The notes under the pieces were generated by a model that worked only from the letters and a program-made list of their open reading frames with translations, had not been told where the DNA came from and searched no databases. The position numbers and the translations under genes were made by a program. From the NCBI RefSeq assembly GCF_023161665.1, contig NZ_JALNTW010000010.1:62001-126000 (forward strand): 64,000 nucleotides of DNA, in the 5' to 3' direction. The DNA is from Shewanella sp. 1CM18E. Its GTDB lineage: Bacteria; Pseudomonadota; Gammaproteobacteria; Enterobacterales; Shewanellaceae. This document shows, in pieces, positions 29,592 to 38,392 of this stretch (the stretch's first letter is position 1; each line of letters opens with the position of its first letter).

Positions 29592-31115
29592 ATGGCTGTT
29601 GCCAAATTTGTAGAAGGCTCGATTTTACGCCACATATTAGTAATGAGCTCAACGGCCGCTATTGGTATTTCGGCGCTGTTTGTGGTCGATTTGTTAGATA
29701 TCTTTTTCTTGAGTTTACTAGGGGAGCAAGAGCTGGCTGCAGCCGTGGGGTATGCAGGCACAATTTCATTTTTTACCACATCGATTGGCATCGGGCTCTC
29801 GATTGCTCTTGGCGCGTTGGTGTCACGTTCTATTGGCGCTAAAGAAACTGAAAAAGCAAAACGATTACTGCTTAACAGCTTAGTAGTGACTTTGCTGATG
29901 AGTATCTTGGTTGCCATTACGGTTTATATGTTTATTCCTGAGCTGCTCAGTTTAGTGGGCGCAACCGGAAAAACCGCCGAACTTGCTGAAGGATACTTAA
30001 GCATTTTAGTGCCATCGCTACCACTAATTTGCCTCGCCATGGCCTTGGGTAGTGCATTAAGGGCTGTTGGCGATGCCAAGCTGTCGATGATGTCGACGTT
30101 AATTGGTGGCGGGGTAAACGCAGTATTTGACCCCATCTTTATTTTTATGTTTTCAATGGGCATAGAAGGGGCTGCTGTAGCCTCGGTGATGGCGCGCTTT
30201 GCGGTATTTGCGGTTGCCGCTAAAGGTGTAGTGGTAAAACACAATCTATTTGGCCGCTTTAATTTCGATCACTTTGTTGAAGATCTAAAACCTATTTTTG
30301 CCATTGCAGGGCCGGCAATGTTAACCAACGTAGCAACGCCAATAGGCAATGCGGTGGTTACCCGTGCAATTGCTGATTTTGGTGATAGTTACGTGGCCGG
30401 TTGGGCCATTCTAGGCCGATTGATCCCTGTGTCATTCGGGATGATTTTTGCTTTATCTGGTGCTATTGGCCCGATTGTTGGGCAAAACTATGGTGCGCTT
30501 GAGTTTGAACGGGTACGAGAGTCGCTTACTCGAGCAATTCAATTTTGTGCGGCTTATGTGCTTGGGGTGTCGTTACTACTGTTTTTAACCCGCAATCAAA
30601 TTGTGAGTGTGTTTGATATGCAAGGCGATGCGGCCGAGCTTATCGTGTTCTTCTGCAGTTATATTGCAGTATTTTTTGTGTTCTCCGGTATTTTATTTGT
30701 TGCTAACGCCTCGTTTAATAACCTAGGTAAAGCTAAGTACTCCACCCTGTTCAACGTGGGTAAAGCCACAATAGGTACTATCCCATTTGTTTATTTTGGC
30801 GCGCAGTGGGGCGGGGTCTATGGCGTGTTGGTAGGCCAAGCTATAGGATCAATTATTTTTGGTGTTTTAGGTGTCGTAGTTGCTTACCGCTTGGTAGATA
30901 AAGTACAAAGCATGAGCGTAACAACTAGCGGCGAGACTGCAACCGTAGAAGAAGAGAAAAGCGAGTTTGATGAGGAGTTAAGTCTAAGTAGCCAAAACCC
31001 GTTATCATCATCTTGTGCCAATATGGCGATAGGGAATGAAGAGCAAGATTGTGTTGTGGCTAAAGAAGTCGCTGAGCTTATTGGCGGCAAGGAGGAAAAG
31101 GGGCCAGCCAAATAA
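29592..31115 (+). CDS. MATE family multidrug/cation antiporter
   Basis: This 507-residue inner-membrane exporter has 12 hydrophobic segments and two homologous halves (MatE domains near 15-175 and 230-390). Conserved parts include GALVSRSIGA and LSGAIGPIVGQNYGA. These proteins export cationic compounds in exchange for Na+ or H+. Residues from about 440 are an acidic, Ser-rich cytoplasmic tail, which makes it longer than the usual 450 or so. It faces DUF2986, with a perfect hairpin between. Confidence 0.93.
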   Translation: MAVAKFVEGSILRHILVMSSTAAIGISALFVVDLLDIFFLSLLGEQELAAAVGYAGTISFFTTSIGIGLSIALGALVSRSIGAKETEKAKRLLLNSLVVTLLMSILVAITVYMFIPELLSLVGATGKTAELAEGYLSILVPSLPLICLAMALGSALRAVGDAKLSMMSTLIGGGVNAVFDPIFIFMFSMGIEGAAVASVMARFAVFAVAAKGVVVKHNLFGRFNFDHFVEDLKPIFAIAGPAMLTNVATPIGNAVVTRAIADFGDSYVAGWAILGRLIPVSFGMIFALSGAIGPIVGQNYGALEFERVRESLTRAIQFCAAYVLGVSLLLFLTRNQIVSVFDMQGDAAELIVFFCSYIAVFFVFSGILFVANASFNNLGKAKYSTLFNVGKATIGTIPFVYFGAQWGGVYGVLVGQAIGSIIFGVLGVVVAYRLVDKVQSMSVTTSGETATVEEEKSEFDEELSLSSQNPLSSSCANMAIGNEEQDCVVAKEVAELIGGKEEKGPAK

Positions 31116-31126
31116 GCTCATTGAAG

Positions 31127-31160
31127 ATCATTTGCGTTAATCTTATTTAACGCAAATGAT
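31127..31160. terminator. Hairpin between convergent genes
   Basis: A perfect 14-bp stem ATCATTTGCGTTAA (31127-31140) pairs with its complement at 31147-31160. There is no T run directly after it on either strand, so it may act as a weak terminator or protect 3' ends. Confidence 0.5.
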
Positions 31161-31366
31161 TAGCTAGCTGGAGTCGCTTTTTCTTCGCTTGCGGTTTCAG
31201 CTACTGTTTCTGCTGCTTGCTCAGCGGCTTCAGCTTCAAGCTTAGCTTGCTGCTCTGCACGCTCAGCTTTAGACACATATTTTTTGATCGTAGGCGCAGT
31301 GTGCTTGTTTAGGCGAGCCTTGGCACGTTTAGCGGTCTTTTTGATCATTTTCTGTTTTCTGTTCAT
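31160..31366 (-). CDS. DUF2986 family small basic protein
   Basis: This 68-residue protein has N-terminal MNRKQKMIKKTAKRAKARLNK and the YVSKAERAE block, as in the DUF2986 family of Vibrio and Shewanella. It has a basic N-terminal half and an Ala/Glu-rich helical C-terminal half. Function unknown; the charge pattern suggests nucleic-acid or ribosome association, which is inference only. Confidence 0.85.
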   Translation of the reverse strand: MNRKQKMIKKTAKRAKARLNKHTAPTIKKYVSKAERAEQQAKLEAEAAEQAAETVAETASEEKATPAS

Positions 31367-31594
31367 GAGTTCTCTACGATATGCCTATTAATAACGTCTA
31401 TAGTACGACAATTGTGGCACATTGTGCGCCAAGCTAGAAATCGGATGCGGATTTTACCCTAAACGTCGCGTAACTGCTACAGCAGTATTGAGTCTAAAGT
31501 AGTTAGTGGTGTTAAAAGTGCTATACCAAATTTAATGGTGGCTTTAAACTACGCCAAAGCATCAATTGTGGTGTGCACCTGAGTTTACTAAAGT

Positions 31595-31909
31595 ATGAAT
31601 CCACCAAGCAGTATCACTTTTTTCAGTCGTTTTGAGGCTGATATTTTAGCCGGTAAGAAAACCATTACTCTGCGTGACGAGTCCGAGTCTTTCTATCAAG
31701 CAGGGCAACGTGTAAGCGTGTCTAACTTAGAAGATGGTCGCTGTTATGGCGAGCTTGATATTCTCTCAGTTAGCCGCGTGGCTTATGATGACCTAAATGA
31801 TACGCACGCTGAGCAAGAGAATATGAGCTTAGCAGAGCTTAAAACCTTAATTAGACAAATCTACCCCGGTATTGAAGCGCTGTATCTGATCCACTTTAAG
31901 TTAGTCTAA
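31595..31909 (+). CDS. yqfB: N(4)-acetylcytidine amidohydrolase, ASCH domain (YqfB)
   Basis: This 104-residue ASCH-domain enzyme lines up along its length with E. coli YqfB, which hydrolyses N4-acetylcytidine to cytidine and acetate. The conserved AGKKTITLRDESES gives Lys22 and Thr25, and HAEQENMSL gives Glu75, the equivalents of the E. coli catalytic Lys21, Thr24 and Glu74. It probably recycles modified nucleosides from RNA turnover. A long hairpin follows directly. Confidence 0.92.
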   Translation: MNPPSSITFFSRFEADILAGKKTITLRDESESFYQAGQRVSVSNLEDGRCYGELDILSVSRVAYDDLNDTHAEQENMSLAELKTLIRQIYPGIEALYLIHFKLV

Positions 31910-31913
31910 TTGA

Positions 31914-31950
31914 AACTAAATGAGTTTAATTCGCTTAAACTCATTTAGTT
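31914..31950. terminator. 16-bp hairpin after yqfB
   Basis: AACTAAATGAGTTTAA (31914-31929) pairs perfectly with 31935-31950 across a 5-nt loop, five bases after the yqfB stop. It lacks a good T run, so termination may be weak, leaving some read-through into the TetR operator region. Confidence 0.55.
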
Positions 31951-31994
31951 CAACTTGTTAGTCGTTATTTTTCATTAAATTATCTGAGTGTGCG

Positions 31995-32023
31995 GTTATT
32001 CAAAACTCTGGTTTTTGAATAAC
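31995..32023. promoter_or_regulatory. Operator-like palindrome 1 upstream of tetR
   Basis: Half-site GTTATTCA (31995-32002) and its exact complement TGAATAAC (32016-32023) are separated by 13 bases. The same half-sites recur 69 bases on, just before the TetR gene, so this is a likely second binding site for that regulator. Confidence 0.55.
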
Positions 32024-32063
32024 GATAATTCATGCAATATCCCAAAGCAGACAGTAGACTTGC

Positions 32064-32081
32064 GTTATTCAACTGAATAAC
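32064..32081. promoter_or_regulatory. Operator-like palindrome 2 upstream of tetR
   Basis: GTTATTCA-AC-TGAATAAC is a compact 18-bp palindrome centred 25 bases before the tetR start, the usual size and place for a TetR-family autoregulatory operator. It repeats the half-sites at 31995-32023. Confidence 0.65.
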
Positions 32082-32097
32082 TGGGTCTGTATCGCTG

Positions 32098-32715
32098 ATG
32101 GCAAGAAATACCCCTAAAAAAACAGAGCAAGATAATGTTCGTGCGAGCCTTATTCGTGCGGCGTATCGCTGTTTTACCGCTGCAGATTACGACAAAGTCA
32201 GTATTCGACAAATTGCTGAAGTGGCCGGCGTAAATATGGCGATGATCCGTTATTACTTTGGGAATAAATTGGGGCTATTTGAGGCGATGGTTACCGAGTA
32301 TATAAAGCCTATTCATCGCCGCGCTAAAGCATTGCAACAATCCCATGATAAACCTACGGTCGCTGACATCGTTGCCGAGTTTTATCAAACAATGATCCCC
32401 AATCCTGAATTTCCACGCTTTTTGTTCCAATTGATGAGTTCAGAACATTCAGTTGAAGCAAAAGGGGTGATCTATAAATTATTTCAACCCATCGCTGAAC
32501 TAACGCCAATGCCACAACAACTATTAGAAGGCTGGGGCGAGCTTGATCCACAACTGCTCAAGATGTCGCTGCTGAGCTTAATGATTTTTCCCTTTGTCAT
32601 GCCACCTCCAATGGCAAAATTACATGGTTATCAACTTAATGAAGAATTTTATCAACAACTGGCCAAACACAACATTGCTTTGCTCGAACATGGTATGTCT
32701 GGAGGAAAGCGCTAA
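32098..32715 (+). CDS. TetR-family repressor of the RND efflux operon
   Basis: This 205-residue regulator has an N-terminal helix-turn-helix at about 33-60 (VSIRQIAEVAGVNMAMIRYYFGNK, the standard TetR pattern). The C-terminal ligand domain is variable. It starts the operon: its stop shares one base with the MFP start (TAATG at 32713-32717). It most likely represses itself and the pump through the palindromes just upstream. The inducing compound is unknown. Confidence 0.93.
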   Translation: MARNTPKKTEQDNVRASLIRAAYRCFTAADYDKVSIRQIAEVAGVNMAMIRYYFGNKLGLFEAMVTEYIKPIHRRAKALQQSHDKPTVADIVAEFYQTMIPNPEFPRFLFQLMSSEHSVEAKGVIYKLFQPIAELTPMPQQLLEGWGELDPQLLKMSLLSLMIFPFVMPPPMAKLHGYQLNEEFYQQLAKHNIALLEHGMSGGKR

Positions 32716-34058
32716 TGTCTAGTTATAAAGGTAAGCGCTGGTATTTTTTCCCTGCATTGGCTGTTGGTATTGTAGTGCTTGTTTTAGTGGTTAAATTGCG
32801 CAGTCATCCGCCACTTGAGTTGCAGTCAGAACCGAGCAAGCTTGTTGAAGTCACCACGCTTAAGCAAGTGCCTGTTATTGCACAAGTTGATGCGTTTGGC
32901 CGAGTGAGCCCTAAAATTCAGTGGCAGTTATTACCTGAAGTTGGCGGGCGTGTGGTGTATAAGCATCCGGATCTTGCGGTGGGTAAAATACTGCCAAAAG
33001 ACACGTTATTACTCTCTATTGACCCACTTGATTACCAAATTCGCCTGTCTCAAGCACAAGCAGACCGCAAAGCATTGGAAGGTCAACTCGCTGGTAAATC
33101 GTTGCAGCTTAAAAATCTACAGTTATCGCTTGAGATTGAAAATAACCGCTACGACTTAGTCAAATCTGATTTAAAACGTAAAGAGACATTACGTAAGCAA
33201 AATTTGATTTCGCAATCAGAGCTTGATGGTGAAAGGCAAAATCTACTCGCGCAGCAGCAAAAGTTACAAGAGTTAGATAACAGCTTAAACCTAATGCCAA
33301 ACGAGACAGATATTCTTAAAGCGCAATTACAGCAAGCGATTGCCGCTGAAGAAGAAGCAAAAAGCCAACTTGCTAAAACTGAAATTCGTCAACCTTTTGA
33401 GGGACGTGTTGCAGAAGTTAACGTAGAAAACAACCAGGTGGTGTCACCACAGCAAGTGCTTGCTCGCATTAATGGCATTGAGGTGATGGAAGTTGAAGCA
33501 CAGGTGTCCCTTGCTGACGTGATGACCTTGATGAAAACCGCTAATCAACCCAAAGCAGAAATGGGGCAACTGCCTCGCGCAGAAGCGTTAGGGTTAACAG
33601 CTGAAATTACCCTCAAAGGCGCAACCTATTCGTTTAGCTGGCCGGCTGCGATTAATCGTATTGGTGAAACGGTTGATCCAACACTTGCGACCGTAAGTGT
33701 CGTTTTACAGGTAGAGCAAGAGTATCGCGAGCTTAAAATTGGTCAATCGCCACCACTGGTCAACGGTATGTTTGTTAGCGCTCGGATAAAAGGCGGCGAG
33801 CGTAACTACTGGATGGTACCTGAGCGTGCATTGCATGGCGACAAACTGTATATCATGAATCAAGATAATCGTTTGCAACTTGTTGACGTTCAGGTTTTAT
33901 TCCGTCAGGAAGGCCAAGCGGCAGTTGATGGTGAATTAGTTGAAGGTATGCAGTTAGTACTTACTGATCTTATCCCTGCGGTTAACGGTATGATGCTGCG
34001 AACTCAAAGCAATGATGCTAACGGAACTGAGCCGGCAAATGGGGAGATGCAGCCGTGA
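32715..34058 (+). CDS. RND efflux periplasmic adaptor (membrane fusion protein)
   Basis: This 447-residue HlyD/AcrA-family adaptor links an inner-membrane RND pump to an outer-membrane channel. It has an N-terminal membrane helix (13-27), the lipoyl half-motif near WQLLPEVGGRVVY, a long coiled coil (about 115-220), the second lipoyl half AKTEIRQPFEGRVAEV, and beta-barrel regions to about 410. Its end overlaps the RND gene by four bases (GTGA). Confidence 0.93.
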   Translation: MSSYKGKRWYFFPALAVGIVVLVLVVKLRSHPPLELQSEPSKLVEVTTLKQVPVIAQVDAFGRVSPKIQWQLLPEVGGRVVYKHPDLAVGKILPKDTLLLSIDPLDYQIRLSQAQADRKALEGQLAGKSLQLKNLQLSLEIENNRYDLVKSDLKRKETLRKQNLISQSELDGERQNLLAQQQKLQELDNSLNLMPNETDILKAQLQQAIAAEEEAKSQLAKTEIRQPFEGRVAEVNVENNQVVSPQQVLARINGIEVMEVEAQVSLADVMTLMKTANQPKAEMGQLPRAEALGLTAEITLKGATYSFSWPAAINRIGETVDPTLATVSVVLQVEQEYRELKIGQSPPLVNGMFVSARIKGGERNYWMVPERALHGDKLYIMNQDNRLQLVDVQVLFRQEGQAAVDGELVEGMQLVLTDLIPAVNGMMLRTQSNDANGTEPANGEMQP

Positions 34059-37000
34059 TCGGTTTTTTTGTTCGCCATCCTACCGCAACAACGTTATTGA
34101 TGTTAGCGTTTATTGTGCTAGGTATTAAGGCGTTACCCGAGCTTAAACGTGAAACATTTCCCGAGTTTTCAAAAAACTATATTAGTGCTCAAGTAGTGCT
34201 TCCAGGTGCGTCGCCGCAAGATGTAGAAGAAAACCTCTGTTTGAGAATGGAAGATGCGGTAGACAGTCTCGGCAGTATTACTGAAACCAAATGTGATGCG
34301 CTAGAAGGCGTAGCACGCATGACATTAAAGCTTGAGGACAATGCCGACCTAGGTAGAAGCTTGGTTGACGTGCAAACTAAAATTTCTGCAATTAAGGATT
34401 TCCCTGCAGAGATTGAGCCGCCAATTGTTGAGGAACTTGACTTTAACGAGCGCATTATCGACATCGCCGTATCGGCCTCAACCAGCAAGCCAGAACTAAA
34501 GGCTTATGCAGAGGACTTAAAGCGTCGTTTAAAGCTTGATACCAGTATCAGCCAAGTTGAAATTGCCGGCTTTTCACAGCATCAATTGCTGGTCGAAGTC
34601 TCACTTGGTGCAATCAAGCGCTTAGGTATGAGCGTTGCAGATGTTGCTAATCAAATCGAGCAACAAAACGTGCAGCTACCCAGCGGTACGGTTGAAACAG
34701 CCAGTAAAAATATTCTAATTAGATTCGATCAACGTGAAGTTGAGCCTGAGCGCCTTGCGAATATTGTGATCCGCTCTAATGCTCAAGGTGGCTTAGTACG
34801 CCTAAGAGATATTGCGACTATTACCGATAGGTTTGAGCTAGACGAAGAAAGCATTCGCTTTGATGGCGAACAAGCCGCGATTTTGACCGTATTTAAAAAC
34901 AAATCGCAAGATTCACTGCGCCTTAAAGAGGAGGTGATCGGCTTTTTAGATGCAGAAAAACTACGTACGCCAAACGGTATCACTATTAGCACTTCAAATG
35001 ATCTCAGTTCACTGCTGTGGGATCGCTTAACCATGCTGATTAAAAATGGCTGGCAAGGTGTGCTGCTGGTTTTTTTATGTATGTGGCTGTTTTTTAGTTT
35101 GCGCTACTCTTTTTGGGTGGCGATGGGTTTACCAGTCGCCTTTATGGGCAGCTTGTTCTTTATGGCACAAGTTGGTTTAACCATTAACATTATGACGCTG
35201 GTGGCGTTCTTAATGGCTATCGGTATTATGATGGATGACGCCATTGTGATCGCCGAGTCCATCGCCGCGCACATTGAACGCGGCTTGAGTAAAACAGAAG
35301 CGGTTATACAAGGTGTAAAACGCGTATTGCCAGGCGTAGTATCATCGTTTTTAACCACTGTATTTATCTTCTCCAGTATCGCCTTTATGGAAGGTGATAT
35401 GGGTAAAGTACTTAGAGTGATCCCGCAAACTTTGCTGCTTATTTTAACCGTAAGTTTAGTGGAAGCCTTTTTAGTTTTACCTAACCATCTAGCGCATTCT
35501 GCTAAGGGAAAAGCGCGTAAAACTAGCCACTTTAAGCAAAAGTTTAATGAGAAGTTTGAGTACTTTAGAACTGTGCAACTCGTGGCGGCCGTTGAGTGGG
35601 TGATAAACTGGCGTTATGTGTTCATGGGCTCAGTGGTAAGCCTGTTACTTATTTCAATGTCGTTAGCCGCTGGTGGCGCGGTCAAATTTGTCGGTTTTCC
35701 AGAGCTTGATGGCGATGTTGCCGAAGCGCGGATTATATTGCCGCCGGGCTCAACCCTTGAGCAAACTGAGTTTGTGGTTAATCGAGTGGTAAGCGTTGCG
35801 CGCGAACTTGATGATAAGTACAGCCAAAAAGAAGACGGCCAGAGACTGATTCAGCATATAACTGAGCGCTTTAACTTTAATGCTGATGCCGGAGAAAGCG
35901 GCGCTCACGTAGCAACAGTCAAAATAGACTTATTGAGCGCGGAGATCCGCCAAACGCTTATAAACACCTTTATCCGCGAGTGGCAACAAGGCGTGGGTGA
36001 AATGGTTGATCCGATTGCTATCGTCTATAAGCAAGGTGCAATGGGGCCTGCTGGGCGTGCGATTGAAATTCGGGTGCGCGGTGACGATTTAGACGAGCTA
36101 AAATCTGCGTCAATTGAAGTGCAGCAATATTTACAGGGCTTTAATGGCGTATCAGGTGTGATGGACAGTATGCGTCCGGGTAAAGCTGAAATCTTGATGA
36201 CCTTAAAACCGGGTGCTGAAGCATTTGGGGTGAACGGTATGATGCTCGCAAGTCAGCTTCGCGGCGCCTACTTTCACCAAACTGCTGACAATATTCAAGT
36301 GGGGCCTGAAAGTATTCAGATTGATGTGCAACTGGATAAAGTCGATGCAGCTAAGCTTGAGAATTTGGCGAACTTCCCAATCACCATTGGCAGTGCTGGT
36401 GAGCAAGTACCGTTATCGGCGGTGGCTGACTTTAAATGGCAGCGCAATTACGTCAAAATTTCACGTCTAGACGGTATGCGTTTTGTCACCATTACCGGCG
36501 AAGTGGATACCCACTTAGCCAATGCCAGCGAGATTAACAAGGCCTTTAGAGACGAGCTATTACCTGAGCTTAAAAAGCGTTACCCAGGGATTAGAGTAAG
36601 CTACGAGGGCGAAGTCAAAGAGAGCGCCACCACCCAAAACTCAATGGCGAGTGGCTTTATTGTTGGCTTATTAGCGGTATTTGCCATCCTAAGTTTGCAG
36701 TTTAAAAGCTACATTGAGCCTTTAGTGGTGATGGCGGTTATTCCGCTTGGGTTGATTGGCGTACTCTGGGGCCATTTGTTGCTTGGTTACTCAATGAGTA
36801 TGCCATCAATACTGGGCTTTGTGGCGCTGGCCGGCGTGGTAGTTAATGACTCGATTTTGCTGGTGCAATATATTCGCTACCACGTAGAAGAAGGGCAATC
36901 GGTGCATGAGGCGGTAGTGAGTGCTAGCAAAGAGCGCTTTAGAGCGGTATTTATTACCTCACTCACTACAGCTGCAGGTATGTTACCGCTGTTACTTGAG

Positions 37001-37165
37001 ACCAGTATTCAAGCGCAGGTACTGCAACCTCTTGTGGTGTCTATGGTGTTCGGTATTTTTGCATCAACCGCATTGGTACTGTTTATGGTGCCAGCCTGCT
37101 ACGCGATTTTAGAAGACTTTGGCAAGGTGAGCTTTAGTAAAAAAGACGAAGCAATAAAAGCTTAA
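34055..37165 (+). CDS. RND efflux pump, AcrB/MexB superfamily
   Basis: This 1036-residue proton-driven exporter starts at GTG 34055, overlapping the adaptor stop. Twelve membrane helices and two large periplasmic loops are visible. Asp394-Asp395 in GIMMDDAIVIAES is the proton-relay pair of TM4, with the matching GVVVNDSILLVQY in the second half. N-terminal FFVRHPTATTLLMLAFIVLG is typical. The subtype (drug, fatty-acid or VexH-like) cannot be fixed. No TolC-like outer-membrane gene is in the operon, so a separately encoded channel must be used. A terminator follows. Confidence 0.95.
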   Translation: MIGFFVRHPTATTLLMLAFIVLGIKALPELKRETFPEFSKNYISAQVVLPGASPQDVEENLCLRMEDAVDSLGSITETKCDALEGVARMTLKLEDNADLGRSLVDVQTKISAIKDFPAEIEPPIVEELDFNERIIDIAVSASTSKPELKAYAEDLKRRLKLDTSISQVEIAGFSQHQLLVEVSLGAIKRLGMSVADVANQIEQQNVQLPSGTVETASKNILIRFDQREVEPERLANIVIRSNAQGGLVRLRDIATITDRFELDEESIRFDGEQAAILTVFKNKSQDSLRLKEEVIGFLDAEKLRTPNGITISTSNDLSSLLWDRLTMLIKNGWQGVLLVFLCMWLFFSLRYSFWVAMGLPVAFMGSLFFMAQVGLTINIMTLVAFLMAIGIMMDDAIVIAESIAAHIERGLSKTEAVIQGVKRVLPGVVSSFLTTVFIFSSIAFMEGDMGKVLRVIPQTLLLILTVSLVEAFLVLPNHLAHSAKGKARKTSHFKQKFNEKFEYFRTVQLVAAVEWVINWRYVFMGSVVSLLLISMSLAAGGAVKFVGFPELDGDVAEARIILPPGSTLEQTEFVVNRVVSVARELDDKYSQKEDGQRLIQHITERFNFNADAGESGAHVATVKIDLLSAEIRQTLINTFIREWQQGVGEMVDPIAIVYKQGAMGPAGRAIEIRVRGDDLDELKSASIEVQQYLQGFNGVSGVMDSMRPGKAEILMTLKPGAEAFGVNGMMLASQLRGAYFHQTADNIQVGPESIQIDVQLDKVDAAKLENLANFPITIGSAGEQVPLSAVADFKWQRNYVKISRLDGMRFVTITGEVDTHLANASEINKAFRDELLPELKKRYPGIRVSYEGEVKESATTQNSMASGFIVGLLAVFAILSLQFKSYIEPLVVMAVIPLGLIGVLWGHLLLGYSMSMPSILGFVALAGVVVNDSILLVQYIRYHVEEGQSVHEAVVSASKERFRAVFITSLTTAAGMLPLLLETSIQAQVLQPLVVSMVFGIFASTALVLFMVPACYAILEDFGKVSFSKKDEAIKA

Positions 37166-37200
37166 GTTTGAGCATTCACAGAGAAAATCAATAGATAGTA

Positions 37201-37233
37201 AAAAGGCGCTAACTGCAAAGGTTAGCGCCTTTT
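37201..37233 (+). terminator. Intrinsic terminator of the efflux operon
   Basis: The stem AAAAGGCGCTAAC (37201-37213) pairs with GTTAGCGCCTTTT (37221-37233), followed by further T residues. The loop is 7 nt. Confidence 0.9.
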
Positions 37234-37312
37234 TTTATCGTTAATCAGCAATCAGCAATCAGCGGGTTTTAACAACGCGACCGCTGTTGCTCTATTACAT
37301 TTTAGTGCTTTC

Positions 37313-37576
37313 TTACATTTTTCTGAGCATCTTCAGCGTAATGGCGACAGAGTTATCCGCTGTGATTTGCTTAGCATCTTCATAGGTTAAATGCGCAGAG
37401 CCATCGGCTTTATCTGAGGTAGTGCGGATCGCAACCAGTGGAATGTCAAACATATCGGTCACTTGGGCTACTGCAGCGCCTTCCATTTCAACCGCAATGG
37501 CGTTGAACTCATTGCGTAACATGCTCACAACGGCTTTGTCGGCAATAAACTGATCACCAGTTGCGATAATGCCTGA
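37313..37576 (-). pseudogene. MTA/SAH nucleosidase remnant (C-terminal part)
   Basis: The reading frame from about 37576 down to 37313 gives GIIATGDQFIADK..., then AIAVEMEGAAVAQV and AIRTTSDKADGSAHLTY, the C-terminal third of 5'-methylthioadenosine/S-adenosylhomocysteine nucleosidase (MtnN/Pfs), including the VEMEG substrate loop and the catalytic Asp in SDKAD. The first roughly 150 residues are missing, and an in-frame TAG lies four codons before the homology begins. It is a 5'-truncated relic, presumably of a second mtnN copy. Confidence 0.82.
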
Positions 37577-37710
37577 ATGCTATTGGAAAATAGCGGTGCT
37601 TAGTCAATTGATTTTCACCATGTGCTCTTCATTGATGGGCCGGGTAAAGCTACTTTGTTAAAGGCTCATGAAAATAGAAGCCAAGATTCAATAGTAATAA
37701 GGGATATGCT

Positions 37711-38280
37711 ATGAAAAAAATTGTTTATATTTTAACGTCTATTTTACTGCTCACATCACCTCAAGCGAGTGCTGTGGTTGAAATTAATAAATATTCAACG
37801 CAGCAAACATTTGGTAGCGTTATTGTACGCTGTCCAATAGAGAAAACATGGAATACGGTCGATGGTGTCAAAAGCTGGTTTGAAGCAGTTTTAGGAGACT
37901 CGCTGGTTAGTATTAAAGTCACTGGTGGGGAAAGAGAATTGCAAAGTACGGTTGACTATGAGGTCAATACTGGCACAGAGCAGAAAAATGCCACGGGTCG
38001 TAATCAAGAGCGACTGATCGCACTTTCAGATTTTAATTATCAGTTGGTGACTACATTTAATCATTCGACTTTACCTTTGATGCCATGGACAACTGAAGTC
38101 TCATTGGAAAAAGTCACTTACATTGATAGCCCTGTAAATTATACGCTGATTAAATTTTCCCAGTTTGGCAACATCAATGTTCCTCCTGAAATGCAAGAGC
38201 CCATTAAAGCCAAAATACAAAAGCTTTTTGAGCTAGTGTTTGCTCCATCATTGAAAGAAAAGCTAGATGACTGCATATAA
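37711..38280 (+). CDS. Exported SRPBCC-like protein, unknown
   Basis: This 189-residue protein has a signal peptide cut near Ala21 (SPQASA-VVE). The pattern VIVRCPIEKTWNTVDGVKSWFEAV followed by beta-rich sequence and a C-terminal amphipathic helix resembles the START/SRPBCC ligand-binding fold. Cys41 and Cys188 could form a disulfide. The ATG lies in an ATGCTATGA sequence at the end of a short open frame. Function not known. Confidence 0.7.
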   Translation: MKKIVYILTSILLLTSPQASAVVEINKYSTQQTFGSVIVRCPIEKTWNTVDGVKSWFEAVLGDSLVSIKVTGGERELQSTVDYEVNTGTEQKNATGRNQERLIALSDFNYQLVTTFNHSTLPLMPWTTEVSLEKVTYIDSPVNYTLIKFSQFGNINVPPEMQEPIKAKIQKLFELVFAPSLKEKLDDCI

Positions 38281-38354
38281 CTAAGGTGGTTAGGAGTTAT
38301 GGAGGGGGCTTAATAGGTTGGGGAGACTTCGTATCTGATCCATACTCGTGTAAA

Positions 38355-38389
38355 AATAAAGCCCATTGCTTTTGCTAATGGGCTTTATT
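38355..38389. terminator. Bidirectional intrinsic terminator
   Basis: AATAAAGCCCATT (38355-38367) pairs with AATGGGCTTTATT (38377-38389) across a 9-nt loop, between two convergent genes. Confidence 0.85.
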
Positions 38390-38392
38390 ATT

